Source: Maylandia zebra (taxonomy: Eukaryota; Chordata; Actinopteri; Cichliformes; Cichlidae). From it: DNA of 64,000 nucleotides. Positions 40,501 through 55,500 of this stretch are shown in pieces. The notes under the pieces are model-generated. The model saw only the letters and a program-made list of their open reading frames with translations. It made no database searches and had not been told where the DNA came from. Made by a program: the position numbers and the translations under genes. Each line of letters opens with the position of its first letter. Positions within the stretch are counted from its first letter, which is position 1. The DNA lies in NCBI RefSeq assembly GCF_041146795.1, contig NC_135188.1, positions 3,457,919 through 3,521,918 of the forward strand, in the 5' to 3' direction.

Positions 40501-43500
40501 ACCTAAACAGCTGCATCGACGCCTGCTGAAGACAATATCATGTGACCGGTGTAACGTTAACAACAGTGAACCTGAGCAGGTAACTGTGAGGTTCTGGTGT
40601 GAGTGACATGAAGAATTAAGGTTGCTAAGGTGACGGTAGACAGGAATATGGGTCCAGGAGATGGATTACAGAAAATAAACAGGATAGGGCAATGACAGTT
40701 TCTATTTCATAACAGTGAATACGAGAATGTGCTTCGTAGTTTCTGTAACGTTTCATCAAAATGGTGCAAAAATTCATAAAGAATTTTGTTTCGGTTAAGT
40801 GTATGTTGTGATCTGTGCTCATGGGAACTAAATGTAAGCTGAAAAGGTGAAATTATGTGTTAAAATGACGGCGTGTCTGTGATTGGAGAGTGGAAGGAAA
40901 AACAGAAAACACCAGCCACATTACTGCTCCTCATCAGGGGCTTGACAAGTCCACATGACAGCTGATGCTGCCATAGCGATGGCTGAAAGCTGGCAGTGTT
41001 TCCATCACGTCGCCCCAATGCACACTTACATAAAGCCACAGGCGCCACAACAGCATCAGAAGTGACACAGGGCCACACAATGACGGCAGAGTAAGACACA
41101 CCTGGACGATTCTTTCTTTAGCTCGCTGAGAGTTGTGTTTTCCATCGTCTTACCTCATTTACTACCTAAATTAAGACACAGGTGGTAACGCATCTGCACG
41201 GCCTTAAGCTGCCTTGACCGAAACGTGACCTGTACATACTGTACAGAGTGACTTCAACTGCTGGAAGGTGCAAGAACAGACCATAATGAAAAAATACTTT
41301 TGTCTCAAGGGACAAAACTCAAAAAATTTTGTGACTGGCTTTAAAATATAAACAATTTAATCCAGAACTTTGGCAGTCTTGTAATAACATCATACCAACT
41401 GGAGCAAAAAAAAAAGAAAAAGCATTCCTGCTTTGTCAGACACACACACCCCGAAACCCAGGAAACCAAATACAGGCAAATAAACGGAGAGAGAAAAGCT
41501 AACGAGGTCTGTGAGAATTAAAAGAAGGTCACAGTGAATGACTGGCCTGTAACTAAAACACTTTACATGAAGTGTCTATTTATCATTTCGTCCTTATGTT
41601 TTTGTCATATTCATTAAAAAAAGTATTTTTGAATGCTATCTCCAGTTGAATAAAATCAAGATAAGATCAGATAACACACAGAAAGAAGAGGAACGGGCTA
41701 AAATGTGGAAAATGCAAGTGTAAGAGAAACACCTGAATAAAGTGCAATTCACCTTTAAAGAGTTCAAAATCCAAGAAACAAATTCCTAAATCTAACAAAT
41801 CCACTGAAGCGCTTCATTATTGTTATTTTCTGTCTTTTTAATGCCTTTTTTTTTGTGTAAGGAATGACTGGTTAATCAAACTAAAAAGCTGCCCTAAATT
41901 TACGTTTGAACTATTCAATTGTTTGTAAAATATCCACAAAGTTTCCTTTTGCCAAAAAACTTTTGTGAATGAAAGTTAAAAAGAGAGAGAGAGGGAGAGA
42001 GATTATTACCTGTAATGTTAATGGTTTCTGACACGAAGTTGGAGAAAGCAGACCACCCTCCTCCCCCTGCATCACAAAGCTGCTACAAACTAAAGGCTGG
42101 CTACTTGACCTGCAAAGACCTTCACCTCGGGTACACCATTGTTCCCTTTGTCCTTGTCGTCACTATGCCAACCTAAAGCCGAACCTTTGTGTCTCGATCT
42201 TTGGATACATATGTCAAAATTCTCACCGCCCTGACTAACCCTGAGCTTACCTTCACCGAGATTATCCAGCAGTCTAGAGCAGGAACATTCTTAGCCTTTC
42301 CAGTTAGACTCAGTCCAGCTTAATTATCACCAACCACAGAAAAAAGAAAAAAATGAAAAGAGAGAACAAAAAGGTGTTTTCCAGCTTCAAAAGAGTTTTT
42401 GATAGCAAATTTAATAATATCTCAGCGCTATCACTTTGGAAGCCGCTGTGCGTTTTTGTTGTTCAGTGAGATGGCAAAGAATAAAACTCCTGTAAAACTC
42501 AAAGCAAAAAGTTTACCGTGAACCAAACTAATTTCCCTTTTTCCTGGTTAGAACGAAGGGATGAAAGGCAGATATGAATATCATCAAGATAAGACTACAA
42601 GCCACATTTAACCATACATTTATATAGTGCTTTGTTCTATAAACTTGCAGGCCAATTTAAAACAAATAAAACCAAACAAGCACGCTTTCCAGAAAACTGG
42701 AATGGCCGATGGAAGCCCGTACCGGCACCGGCAAACAGAATGGTTTGAGCAGAGCTTCTTGCTGTGAGGTAACAGTAATAACCAGTACCCCCCTGGCACT
42801 TAGTCTCAAATGCGCAACAATTAATAAAGATCAAGATAACTGACAGTAATATTTGAGTATAAACAAATATTGCAAATTCAAAACTGGCCTTTGGTTCAAA
42901 AGAAACCTCTCTGCTGAAGAAGAGAGACATTGCACTAAATTTGAATCCCTTGCTTAATTTTGGTTTAATCACAAATCTGACCAGATTCAAACAGAATGAA
43001 ATCGGTTTAGTGTTGATGTGTAAAAACTTCCAGCTGCATTTTGCTTCATGTGCCTAATTCCCCCATTCACCTCAGCTAGAAACAAGTCCAAACTTACCCT
43101 ACGGAAAGACACGACATAGAAGGTGTCGCCGCGGCGGTTCAGCTCATCAAAGAAGTCGGTGTACGTGTGACGAGGGGCGTAGTACACCTGCAGCTCACTG
43201 CCAGGACTCCTGTGGAAGAAACGCAGATAATTATGAAAACACTCGTCAGAGGAATATGGTAGCAATGAAACCTACAAACATTCAAGCATGCATACTTGTA
43301 ATTAACTGCAGATAGTAAATGTAGGATAATCTGTAATATAATAATAATAATAATAATGATAATAATGGATACTTTATTGATCCCCATGGGGAAATTACTT
43401 GTTTTTTCTCTGCATTTGACCCATTCACTCAGTGAAGCAGTGGGCAGCCCACTAAGCAGGCGCCCGGGGAGCAGTGTGTAGGGACGGTACCTTGCTCAGG

Positions 43501-46500
43501 GGTACCTCAGGGTAGCCGTTAAGTGGATTCGAACCGCCGACCTTCCGATCATGGGGCGACCACTTTACCTACTGAGCTATCCCTGCCCCATATCCATATT
43601 TCAACTATATGATTTATATCACAGCGTCCTATTTGATTTCTGCTTGTTCAAACACCAACTCAAACAGCAACTACTAAAACATCCCAGTGGTCTGTGCCTC
43701 AGTATAACAGACTTGCCCAGTAATTTGCTGCTGGAGCACAAAGTAAAGCCTAAAAACTGCTACTTCGCTATCTCACTGCAGCATTGAGTACTTCCTCCTA
43801 TTTTTGGTGTTATGTTTTTTTCATCTGGCCTTAAAGAGGTTAACTTCTGAAAGTGATTTTCTTTCATTTTCCTATGAACTCAGATATTTTGTAGCCAGAT
43901 TTAAAAGCGCCAAAAAGTTTCTCGTTCATCGCCAAACTTCTAAAGCGGTGTGCAAGGGTCATCCTTTAAAAATCACTGCATCATAAATCGAATATTATAA
44001 AACTGTAAAATATAAAAAAAGGGGACAAATGCCAAAAACGCTCCAGTTTCTATTTAAAGCAACGCTTTGGTCAAATTCTACTAAAACACCAAAACATGGC
44101 AGGTTATTATGTCTACAGGTGCATCAACTAATCAACCTTCATTAAAACAAAACACAAACACCTGAAATTTTCTGTAGCCGGCCTTTACTTACTTTTCCGC
44201 AGTAGTTTCTGTGTATTGAACCGTCACAATCTGGCTGCCTTCGTCCTCCTTATTTCCTGTTTTCTGTCAGGGAAAAACCAGACAATTAGCTATAATCTGT
44301 GCAACCACATCAATGCCCATGAAAGAGAACAGTAAAAATAAACAGTATTGCCTACATAAAAGCAGACTATCCTTTCAAAACTCCTAGAGATCCACACACA
44401 CACACACACACATGTGTCAAGGTTTTCTCCTGATAAATGACATCTCGTTCAGAAATTTTACAGCTGTCATGAAGAAATAAAGACTCAGGTGGTGATCCAC
44501 AGGCACATGTTACATCAGAGTGAGCAGATTTACTGTTCAACTCCAAAGGCCGAAAGGGTAAAACAGCTGAATACAGACAGGCAATAAACACCTCCACCTT
44601 TTCTGTTAATACAGATAAGAACAATGTGTGTATATATGAAGTGGGCAGATGGTCGGCTTTAGTAGACTGGACCTGCTGTGACAGATTTTGAAAAAAAAAA
44701 GGAAAAATATGGAAAAAAGGAGCAGGGGGCACTAATCCCATAGCTCCCCTCTAAGTGTTATGTTTACTTTCTCAGGGCTGCCGGATTAAATTCAGCCCAA
44801 TAAAGAGAAACGAGAGGCAGAAAAAGGGGTAGGTGTGACTGGAGGTGAAACAGTGGTGAAAGACAGGCTCTGGGTTGCCAAGAGACTTTTAAAGTGGAAT
44901 GGCTTGAAATCCAAATGAGGTTTAGTTTGCAATATGTATTGCCAGCAGCAAATATCACGTAAATTTGTGCACGGACCATTACCTGTGTTTTACTGTTTTG
45001 CAAAACACGCTGCTGTGACTTACCAGAATCGTCCTGGTGGGTTTGTGGTTGCTGTTATTCTCTCGTCTCGATTTGGTCTGCTGAACTTCGTGACGGTGGA
45101 CCCAACCCCTCAACTCATGGGCCAGCCTGCCAAATTAACACAGTGCGTCTTTGCATTTTAGCATGAGGGGAAACATATGGACAGTAAGCTGTATATGAAA
45201 TAAAGTTACTTACTCAATGCACTTGGTCCTGTTGACAGAAGGCTGGCAGGGCGGAGACGGTCTGACAAAGATGGGATCCTTTACCACCATCAGGGCTTTA
45301 TCTTCAGATCTAAAACAGAATAAAAAGCACAGAGATGTGAAATAACCAAAGAGCCAAAACTTTGCACAGCCACTAAGATACTCAAAAATCTACGTCAACC
45401 TGCTAAAAATATTGTGAATAAAGAGCAAGAACTAATACGGCTGCATGCAGTTCACTGCAGGCAAAGTACCCATGGTGGAATAAGTAACAGGGAACAAAGT
45501 GGCACCAAATTGGAATTCATCTTGGCTTTAATGTGGTGATAATTACACTAGGAACTAATAAAAAAAATTTTTTGGTTCTTTTTGCTCAACATGTGCAGAG
45601 GTGGCAGTGATCCAATCGCTGAATGCATGCATGAAGACATATACTTGCATCAAAGGGGCGAGTGCAGCGACGCATGCTGCTGTAAATCCTGCGCACAATT
45701 ATCATAAACATGCTACAGAGTTGAGCACTGCCACCCAAATGGTCACATATAGTCTGACTCTGAGCACAGACAGATGAAAACAATCAAACGTTACCACATT
45801 TAAGTTCAAATGATTAGCACCACGCAGCACCTCCTGACTTTACTCTGCAGATTTTACTCCCTGACTCTGGTTGGAGAGTTACAGAGAGTGAATGTAACTC
45901 TCGAGGTGCCGATGTAGACTACCCAAAGAAAGTGCCCACCTGTGCGGGGCTTTGTTAAGAAAAATGTAAGTCAGCGACGTAATCCCTCCCCTGGGCCTCA
46001 CCAACGTGAGCCAATTTGTTGACTATGCCTCATTTTCCCGTCTCTTAATGTCCTGGAAATGGTTCCATGAGACAACATGTCAGACCAAAGAGGCCTGATA
46101 GTAAGTTTAAAAGAGGGGCCCATTTTAACCTTCAAGCACATGAGCAGCTTCCTGTTCAGTGGGACCCTAAGATTAGATCGCATATCTCCCCAATCATTCT
46201 TCTCACTGCTGGGTTTGGTGCTGTCACCCCTTTTGCAAAGGCTAATGTGTTCCTTCCTGCCTGCGCTGTGTTTAATGCTGCTGAGAAACTTGATACTACA
46301 CAAGAACAGTCTGCATTAACATGTGACAAAGCCTAGGCAGAGATCTAACACACAACGCAGGATGCCTTGGAGACGTTAGATGTTTGACCACCTTGCAAAA
46401 CATAATTTTCATGACATGGGGAGTCAGGTATGGTACCAAACAGGAATGTTATTCATGCAATTTACAAATGTAACTGCAGGATCTGGAGTGCATTTAGAAA

Positions 46501-49500
46501 AAACAAAGAATATATACATAAGCACATAGAAAAATAAACTATTAACAATATACAGCTTTCTGTCAAACAAGAACTGACCCCAATTTCTCACCTTGCAGTT
46601 CAAAGCGCAACTACTAGACTACAGCAAGGACGCTGGAGGCATTCAAACGGCTGTTTGGACAAGGTAGGTGATCAGCTGCCACTTGTGTTTACATGGGCCT
46701 TAATGAGCTTCACCGGTTCAGACTGAGCACAGGTGCATCCTGGTCTAGTTACATACTGGATAAACATGCTGTTGTGAAGGCAGTTAGGGGGTTTAGCTCA
46801 TTACCTGTCGCCCATCTCAGACGGCCTGCTGCCAAGAGCGTCAGGACCCATCAGGCGTTCAATTTCTGCCTCTGGTGAGAAACCCAACAGGTGTCTGCCA
46901 CTGTGCTGCGTGGAAGCAACTTCGAGCGAAGAGCCCGGGCCACCCTGAAACAGACTGATGACAAAGAAAAAAGTCAGTTAAGAAAAACAAAAAACCCGCA
47001 GGTGAGGTAAAATCAGGACACTTGAGTTAGAAAAGAAATGTAAAAAAAAGAACTTGGTGCTGGACTGAAATGCACGTGACCCACATCCTGTGCACAGGAG
47101 GGATTTTTGTTTTTAGCCACGAGCAGAATCTGAACTCTGATCTCGACTGCACAACCCAAAGGGCGCATGCACACAAGCAAAAATACACACAGTTACTTTG
47201 AGTGGTATTACTACGCTGTGTGGCATTTTCATTTCAAAGGGATCCAACCTCAAAGCGGGCATTTTTTACATTCCAGAGGAGAGCCCAAACACAAAAAGCC
47301 ACAGATGTGAGCACAGGTAGAGGCTCACACACACTTCAGATACTGTGAATGCAACCGCAAAAGCAAACTCATTCGCATGTTTCCATGTTTAACCTCTAGA
47401 TAAAAAGGAAAGAAAAAAGTGGATTTTAGTAAAGAGAAGTTTCAGATCCAGAAAAGATATGCTTGGATCCTCGTGGAGAATGAAATTCCCAGTAGGAAAT
47501 AAACATTTTTATAAAATGAGAACAGAAAATTTTTCAATACACTTGGAGGTGAACTGCGCTCTTGAGTTACACAACCCCTCCATCTGCTAGCTGAGAGGAA
47601 TCAAGTCCCCCCCCTTTGGTGTAGTTTTATATAACTCATTACAATTTGTCCCAATTGTTAATATTACAAGCAGAGATAAGAAAAATGACCATGTGCAAAT
47701 GCTTTTTGCATTTCTTTCTTATGTTTGAAGCCAGAATGATTTTATTTTACTTTCACAAGTGGTAACAGTTTACTTTTGCCCCAGCCCATCACAGTGTTTT
47801 GAGAGTTATTCATCCATTAGTCAAGAAGTCCTATAAACTCTGGCAGCAACATCAGAGGACTGAACTGTACACACAAGAACAATACGGCACATATGAACTA
47901 TTAATCGCCACTTTCTTTTCCAAGAGATTGGCTTTGGTCAGGATAAAGGTGGGCTTTTATAGCATGTGCATTAATGGACTACATACTACTCAGTACTATG
48001 CTCTGGTGCTTGGCTCCAGAGCATAGTAGTAAAGTCTTACGGGGAAACCCCCAAAAGTATTACCATGCAAAGTCAATGACTTTTAATATACACAAATATT
48101 AGCTCAACCGATGATCACCTTTTACTTTTTGTTCAATATACTTGATAAAAGAGATTTTTCTTCGTTTTGAGGGAGTGGGGCGGTTAAAAAGTTGAAGACA
48201 TCGTCTGAAAAGGAAAACGTTTTTTGCATAATATCTTACATGTAGGGCGTGCTTCCCACTGTGAGTCACGGGGCTTCCCATTTCTATTCAGTCAATAATC
48301 ATGGCAGAAATATTCATGCAGCCTGACAATATCAGCGTCATCAGCACTCATTTGGTTTGAATTGAATTTCAGCCATCGATCACTGTATCAAATGACTTTT
48401 TATGGCAAGTGAAAGCATTCATCTGTTCAGTGTCCCACGCTCACCTCATTGGTGCAACATTAAGAACGAGGAACACCACGACCACCATGAGGCACACCGC
48501 TCTCCTTTTGGGTGCTGTTGCTTTCAGCACTGTGTTCTGCAGAGAAAGCGAGGAAACCCATTGTAGTAAAAACGACTTCCAACACGTGCACATGTGCCTG
48601 TACTGTGAGGGAAGCGCTGGTCGTATCTCACCTTGCTCAGAAGGCCCTCCAGCTGTTTCTTTAGGTTGCCGTTCTCATTCTTGAGCACCTCGTTCTCAGA
48701 CAGCGCCACCTTCAGGCGAGCTTCCAGCGAAAGCAAATACTCTTTCTTCTTTTTCCGAGACAGGGATGCTGACTCGCGGTTTTTTATCATGCGCTGCTGT
48801 CTCTGGGACAACTTGGACTACAGTGGGAATGTGAGAAAAAAACAGAAACAAGGACATCATTTATTATTGAAGTTACGCCAATATTTTATCCTTCCTCGAC
48901 TCCAAACAGGAAAGAGAAGCAGTTACTTCCTAAGCCACCCGTTGGACTGCAGACCACAGGTTCTTCTGACTTAAATAAAAAGTCTTTTGAATCACATGAG
49001 CAGTTGTTTTTAGTAAAATGATCCAAAAGTGTCTTGGGAATGAGGAGAAAACTAGAAACATCTCGTGCTTCCAAAAAGTTAGGTTACGGCTGTCTCATCC
49101 AATATGCATTACAGACATCATAAATACAGCATCAGAGGAGATTCACTCAATCACTACATCTCTACTGAGTCACCACCAGTACAGAACTTACTTTCTGTTC
49201 CAGAGTGATCATGCTGAATACCGCTGGCAAAACATTATTATTTCCCAGAGTAGTTGATCTTTAATCTTTCGAGTGTATTTTTTTTTGATAATTATGGGAA
49301 ATAAGCGTGTGAACGTGTGCTTTGTGATTTCACAGTGACGTCGACCATCAAGTCCAAACAAGAACCGAGGATGGGATTAACAAAAAAAGAAAAAAAAAAA
49401 CCACACAAAATAAAAACAAAACAAAAAAAACTGCCCATAAACATAATTTCTCTGACCACAGCGTCTCTGGGAAACTAAACATCATTTTACAGTCAATTCT

Positions 49501-52500
49501 AAAGACGTATGTTATATTCATTTGTATTTACTGCCATTTCATTTCACATACATGTGCTCCGACATCTGCTCTGTCCATTTCTTGAACCAACACTCATTCA
49601 TTAACACTTGGAACACATGAGGTATATTGAAAAATACTGAGGAAGGAGAGGTGGGAGAAGGCAGAGGTTTGAATTGCAGAGATTGGCATGAGAAAAAAGA
49701 AATCACAGGAAACGCAGAAAATAAATGGAAGCAGGAAAGATAAACCCAACATAAAAGCCGGTGCCGACTGTGTTATTCTCACCCAGAGACTCCCTCTGTT
49801 GCTGGTGCTCTAGTTTACCTCAGTGATAGAATAATAAACAGACACATTAAGGATGTATTGTAAGGTTAATGACAATTCTTCAGCAAATCCTGGCATTAAC
49901 ATCGCTCCAAAGAGCCCTTAAGTGTATGCTTTAAGTAAAATATTTACACCAGGATCGTCTAGGGGCATAAAAGGTCACCTGCAATGCTTCTATTCTATAT
50001 GTGTGTTTAGAAAAGGTGTCACTCATTGATAAATGGGTTCACATCAGGCACATAAACACAGAAACAGTTTATATGTTAGTGGTCTAAATGTGGAAACATA
50101 AGAACGGCCACAGCCAGCATCTATTGTTTTAACTCTCAAGGTAAACTATAAATAAATAAATACAATTCTGGCATTTTTTTCAGTTCAGATTTGTTTATCT
50201 GAGGCGTTTGTGTGAATCAAGACTTTAAAAATATCAACATAAACAAATTAATAAATAAATAAAGACACGCTCAAGTTGTTAGATTCTTTCCACTTGACGT
50301 CAGTAAGATGAGAACTGAAATCAAAGTCTCGCATGCTAACCCAAATAGTGCATATGTTAACATGACCTCTCTCAAATTAGCAGAACCAGTGGCACAGATT
50401 ACCCAAACACCTTCATTGTCCACCCACTCCCCAGCCATCTCGCCGCCCCTCTTCTCCAAACACAAACGTCCTCCTAAGGGTAAGTCTCTAAGATCCAGGG
50501 TCTAATAGCCCCGCTGGTGATTAAGTTATTTGGATCCCTGTATTTGTGTTCTGTCTCCTGAGAAACTCTTCTGTCTCCCAGCCGAGGTCTGGGAGCCGTG
50601 CCACTAGCCCGAGCCTGGGAACACTGCAAGTAAGCAGTTACCAGGGAGTGAAGAGCACGGGGAACTTCACGTCGCGTCCACAATGAGGCTGGGGAGGAAG
50701 ATGTGGGGCAAGGGGCAAAAAAAAGGGGGCTGAGTGGCATTTCTCAAGAAGCTTGGCGGGTTGAGAGGCTAACAGTGATACTTGTTCACACTCAAACTAT
50801 TTGAATGCCAGTGGGAAATGCAAACAAGGGGGGAAAATGCCCATTAGCAAAGCACAGCTCATACAGCAACAGCTGCAGACAGCTGTTGGTTTACTGATCA
50901 GCGCCGTGTGAATGCATCTAATTGCATGATCATCCCAACTCCTGGTCAACAGCACTTCAACAGATGAATATGGGTGAAGAGAGAAAAGCATACAGGAGTC
51001 TGATCGCCACAATGCAAGTGAGGAACCCCTCATTCAGTTCAACAGTTCAAGGATTATTCCAAAAGGAAGTTTGTGATTAACCATTAATCTATCCAGATGA
51101 TAGTGGCTTCCTCTAACGGGTCAGGGTGTAAATGTTTCATGATTTTACTGTGAGTCATAAACCCTCATAACTGTGAAATGGTTTCCATAGGTGACATTTC
51201 AGTCGAGCGTGACGCAGACAGTCGCCGAGATCACAAGTCCCCCAACAGTCGAAAGGATGCGCACAGTTACAACAAAGAAAACATCTTTGCTAATGCAGGA
51301 GGAAGCCGGGAGAGAGAGGTGATGAGTTACAGATCTGTCGTAGCCAATGTGGTTGCAATATGTTGAGCAAAGAGCAAGCAGAATGATGAACCTACTTCAG
51401 CCATAAAGTTTGCTAATAGGATGCGAGTGGATCATTATTATGTTGTGTATTTTCTAATGTGATTTTTGTTTATTTCGTTTTGACTTCTTTAAGTCTATTA
51501 ATTCAGTTTAGTTTCACTTCGTTTCCAGAGTGTGTTTGGTTGTCCATCCATCCATCCATTTGCTTGCGCTTATCCTTTTCAGGGTCGCGGGGGGCGCTGG
51601 AGCCTATCCCAGCTGTCATAGGGCGAAAGGCGGTTGATTTTTTGTTGTTTAAAAATGTTTAGTTTTAATTTAGTTAGTAATGATTATTGTATGGAGGGCA
51701 TGAGCCAGAGGCAAGATTTAGGAAAATTAGTACAGGCAGTAGAACCTTTGGAACTCAGTTGACTCTCAATGAACACATCAATTTTAGTTTAGTTACTATA
51801 ATAACCCTGGATCAGAGTTCTGGCAGTTTAAGGACAAAATTTTGGAATTATATATAAACAGTGAGCGATTAACCGTGCTGTGCTTCTGAAAAAAATATAA
51901 CAGCTACTACTATTTTTCCCCATCAGCAGTATGCAGTGTGAAGTGCACAGTGCTTGGACGGTGAGACTACAAAAAGGGGTCTTAAGTTAAGTGTTCATGT
52001 GTTATTCACTCACTGCCTACTTTCTTCAACTGCTAATGGCAAAGAAAGGTGATTTAAGTGACTTCTGAGTATTTCACAAACTGCTGACCTACTGGGATTT
52101 TCCCACACAACCATTTCTAGAGTTTTTAGAGAATGGTCCAAAAAACAGTGAGTGCCAGTTCTCTGGGTGGAAATGCCCTGTTAATGTCAGAGGCCAGAGG
52201 CACACTGTGGGCCTGTTAGTACCAAGTGTGAATGCCTAAGCCTACCACACTATTGTTACTGAACATGTTTTTACCACAGTGTATGCATCTTACAATGGCT
52301 GCTTCCAACAGAATTAGGTACAAGGCTCTTCAACATGACAATGAGCTCAGTTTACTCAAAAAGCCTCCACGGTCACCAGATCTCAATCTAACGGATTAAG
52401 TCTGAGACGTAAAGTATTGGAACAAGAGATTTGCAACATTGAAGTGCAGCCAGCAAATCTGCAGCAACTGTGTGATGTTGCTGCAAAACCTCAGAGGAAT

Positions 52501-55500
52501 AGGTCCAAGCACCTTGTTGAATCCATGTCATGAAGAATTAAGGCCATTCTGAAGGAAAAAGGGGTCCAAGTACTAGAAAGGTATACCTAAAAAAAGTGGC
52601 CAGCGAGTGGATTCAATGTTTTTAATCAAGCTCAGTCTCAGCTGTCCAGCTTTAGAAATATTTCTGATGAAAAGAAGTTAAACATGCCTAAATATCTGAG
52701 TTAGCTGTACGCAGGGACCACCAGGCCTTCCTGGGGCCCACCCCTGTAAATCCTTCCATCCTACTAATGGGAACCTTTGTTGAGGCCTGCAATTTCAGAC
52801 GGGATTGGTTTCCCTTGCATGCATGCACATGCACACAAACACACACTCACATACATCTAAATCCCTTGCCATTTGGGAGCCCATTACACTACACTGACCC
52901 AATCCCTGATGGCTATTTACAGCTGTCGCACTGCACAACACCTGTCTGAAGCATGTAATCCTTTGCAGCCGTTTAACATCCAGGCTTACGCAGGCCAAAA
53001 TACAGCACTGTGGAGACCAGAATCAGCGACACACACACAGACTTACTGTACAACATGCAGCAACACCTGGCACAAGCATGCCATCTTTAACAGGCATTTT
53101 ACACATCCACAAGCCTATCAAGTCCACCACTCTGCTGCAGCCAAACCACGATGAGTGAACGCAGCTGCAGTGCTCTCTCACGAAGAGTCGAGCCTCTTAC
53201 ATTCTCCTTGTTGTGCCACAGAAACAACCAACTCCATTGAAATTGCTCTAAATATAAAAACATTCCATCCTTAACAAAAATGTGTAAAAACTGCCCCAGT
53301 TGTCCTTTAAAAGGCTCTTCAGATGAGCTTTTTAAATTTCCACTACCTTTTTCTCTTGATAAATAAGGTGAACTTCAAAACTTTGGATCTCTTTGTCCTG
53401 CTCACAATTAAATGTTTACAGACCCTTTCTTTTAATCACCTATTATAAACTTTATTGACTTGGTTGGGTTTACAAATGGCTGAGAGGAGTATTTGTTTTG
53501 GCCTCTGAGGTTTGGAATTCTTCGACATTTCTCTCGATGTCTGGCACAAAAAGTGCTTCTCTCGACTGAATTATGCCCGCGATAATTGGACAAGTTCCCC
53601 TACGCCCTTTTAGGGGTGGGCGGCTTTTACAGCTAGAGGTCAACCATTACATTTTATTTTAAAAAAAAAACACAACAAACCCAGACGCTTTTCAGAATCT
53701 TTTTTTTTTTTTAATTACCCGATTAACCAAGTTAATATTAATTAAGATGAAGTGAACTGTTTTTCCATGTTCACATATATCACTGCCCCATGAGATAATA
53801 ACAGCAGAAATCTGGATACATTTTCCCACTGTCACCACAGAAATCACTACACATGGTTTTAGAGACATTCCACAAATGTGACACATGGTTTTCCATAATT
53901 AACAAAGGTTCAAAATGTGTTAACTTTTCATTTTTGCAACTTTGCTGTTCAGCCTAATGCTAAGGAGACATGCTGGGAATGTGGAAGTCCTGCTAACAAA
54001 ACAAACAAGTCTGAAAGAGGAGACAGAGTGAGAACATGTTTCTCAACCCAATAAAGGTCAGATGAGAACAAGACATGAGTAACTGCTGTGCTGGAGACCG
54101 AAGCCCGAAACAACAGCGAATTTGCTAAAAGTCCCAGCGAGTCGCTAGCCTCAGGTCTTTAAAAGATCACGACAAACATGCCCACACAAAATAAGACAAG
54201 CACTTGTAAAAGTTGGTGACCCTTTATGAAGAGACCAAGAAAATGTGCCATAAACAATAAAAAATACTACAAGTTTACTTTATGTCTTTTAAATTGCTGG
54301 GGCAGTCTCTGCTGCAGTTAACGGGGCCTCGGTTGCATGTATACGCTGTCGTAAAAATCAACCAGGGAGAAACGAATGCGTGTGGGGAAAGCGCAGCTGT
54401 CCTGGCATCACCCCTGAACGCATCACACGAAAGAATACACCCTCTGCCATTAATACTGAAAGCAATGTCCTGTCCTTTTCAAACTAATCTGTTCTACTGT
54501 AGCAAATTAAAAAAAAAACACTCATCATCTATTTGTATTTTTACATGTTTGTGTCGTCTCAGTGCTCTGCAGCATTCCTTAAGATTTATCTCTGATTACA
54601 AAGTGAAAATCATTCCTTTCAGATCATAACGTGGTCTCAAGCCACGGTTCTCAAAGTGTGGTCTGTGGTCACAAATGGTGGCCGTTGTTAACATTTTATT
54701 CGGCCCCTGCGCACAACAAAGAAAGAATGTGATTCTCTACATTTCATACTATGTATAATGGTGCAAAATGAGACAAAAGGAACAGTTTTCTTCTGTTTTA
54801 ACTTCTTAGGGGTGGCTGTGGTTTAGGAGATAGAGTAGGTGGTCTCCTAATGGGAAGGTTGGTGGTTCGTTGCCCAAGCGTACTGATCTGCATGCCAAGA
54901 AATCCTGGGGCAAGATACTGAACCCTGAGTTGCTCCCGATGCATTCACCAGAGTGTAGGTGTATGCGATCGTTAGAGAGAAAGCACTAGTCTAGAGGCAA
55001 GGCACAGAAAAAGGTGCTTGTGCGAATGCATGTTCTATAAAGCACTTCAAATGCTCATGTAGAGTAGAAAAGAGCTGCATAAGAAAAAGTTCATGTAACT
55101 TTCAGTTCTGCTCTAGCCACCATAAGTCTTAAGAAACAGAGTTGGTTTCAAGAAATGCCACTTCATCAGTGGTTTAAAAAACCCGCAAAACAAAACAAAA
55201 CCCTCCAAAACTACAAAACTCGCACAAAAATGACAACCACCAAGACAAACCACCCTCTGAGCAGTGACATTGCAAAGTAAGTGTTTCACGTGTGGATTTC
55301 TATAGCCCTCCATCATAAACTGGCTCCCTACACTGGCACTTTGAGTGCCCCTGGTATAAAGTAAATGAACGTGCCTGGTACTCACTCTCTATGCAAAAAA
55401 AAGCAGCAATTTGTGTCTTCGGTGACTGGCATGGTCCATGCAGAGTAATAACTTTTCTCTCAGTGTGGAAAAATGGATTCATTATTATAAACAACAGCTA

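Noticed and set aside
43500-43590. A true tRNA gene
   Set aside because: The tRNA-like head continues into a SINE body with a LINE-like tail and microsatellite end. No full cloverleaf with an acceptor stem is seen.
46949-46954. Alternative acceptor for atf6 exon 10 directly before GGTGGC
   Set aside because: It breaks the frame. The acceptor next to 46954 keeps the phase and gives PMSLF, matching other ATF6 proteins.
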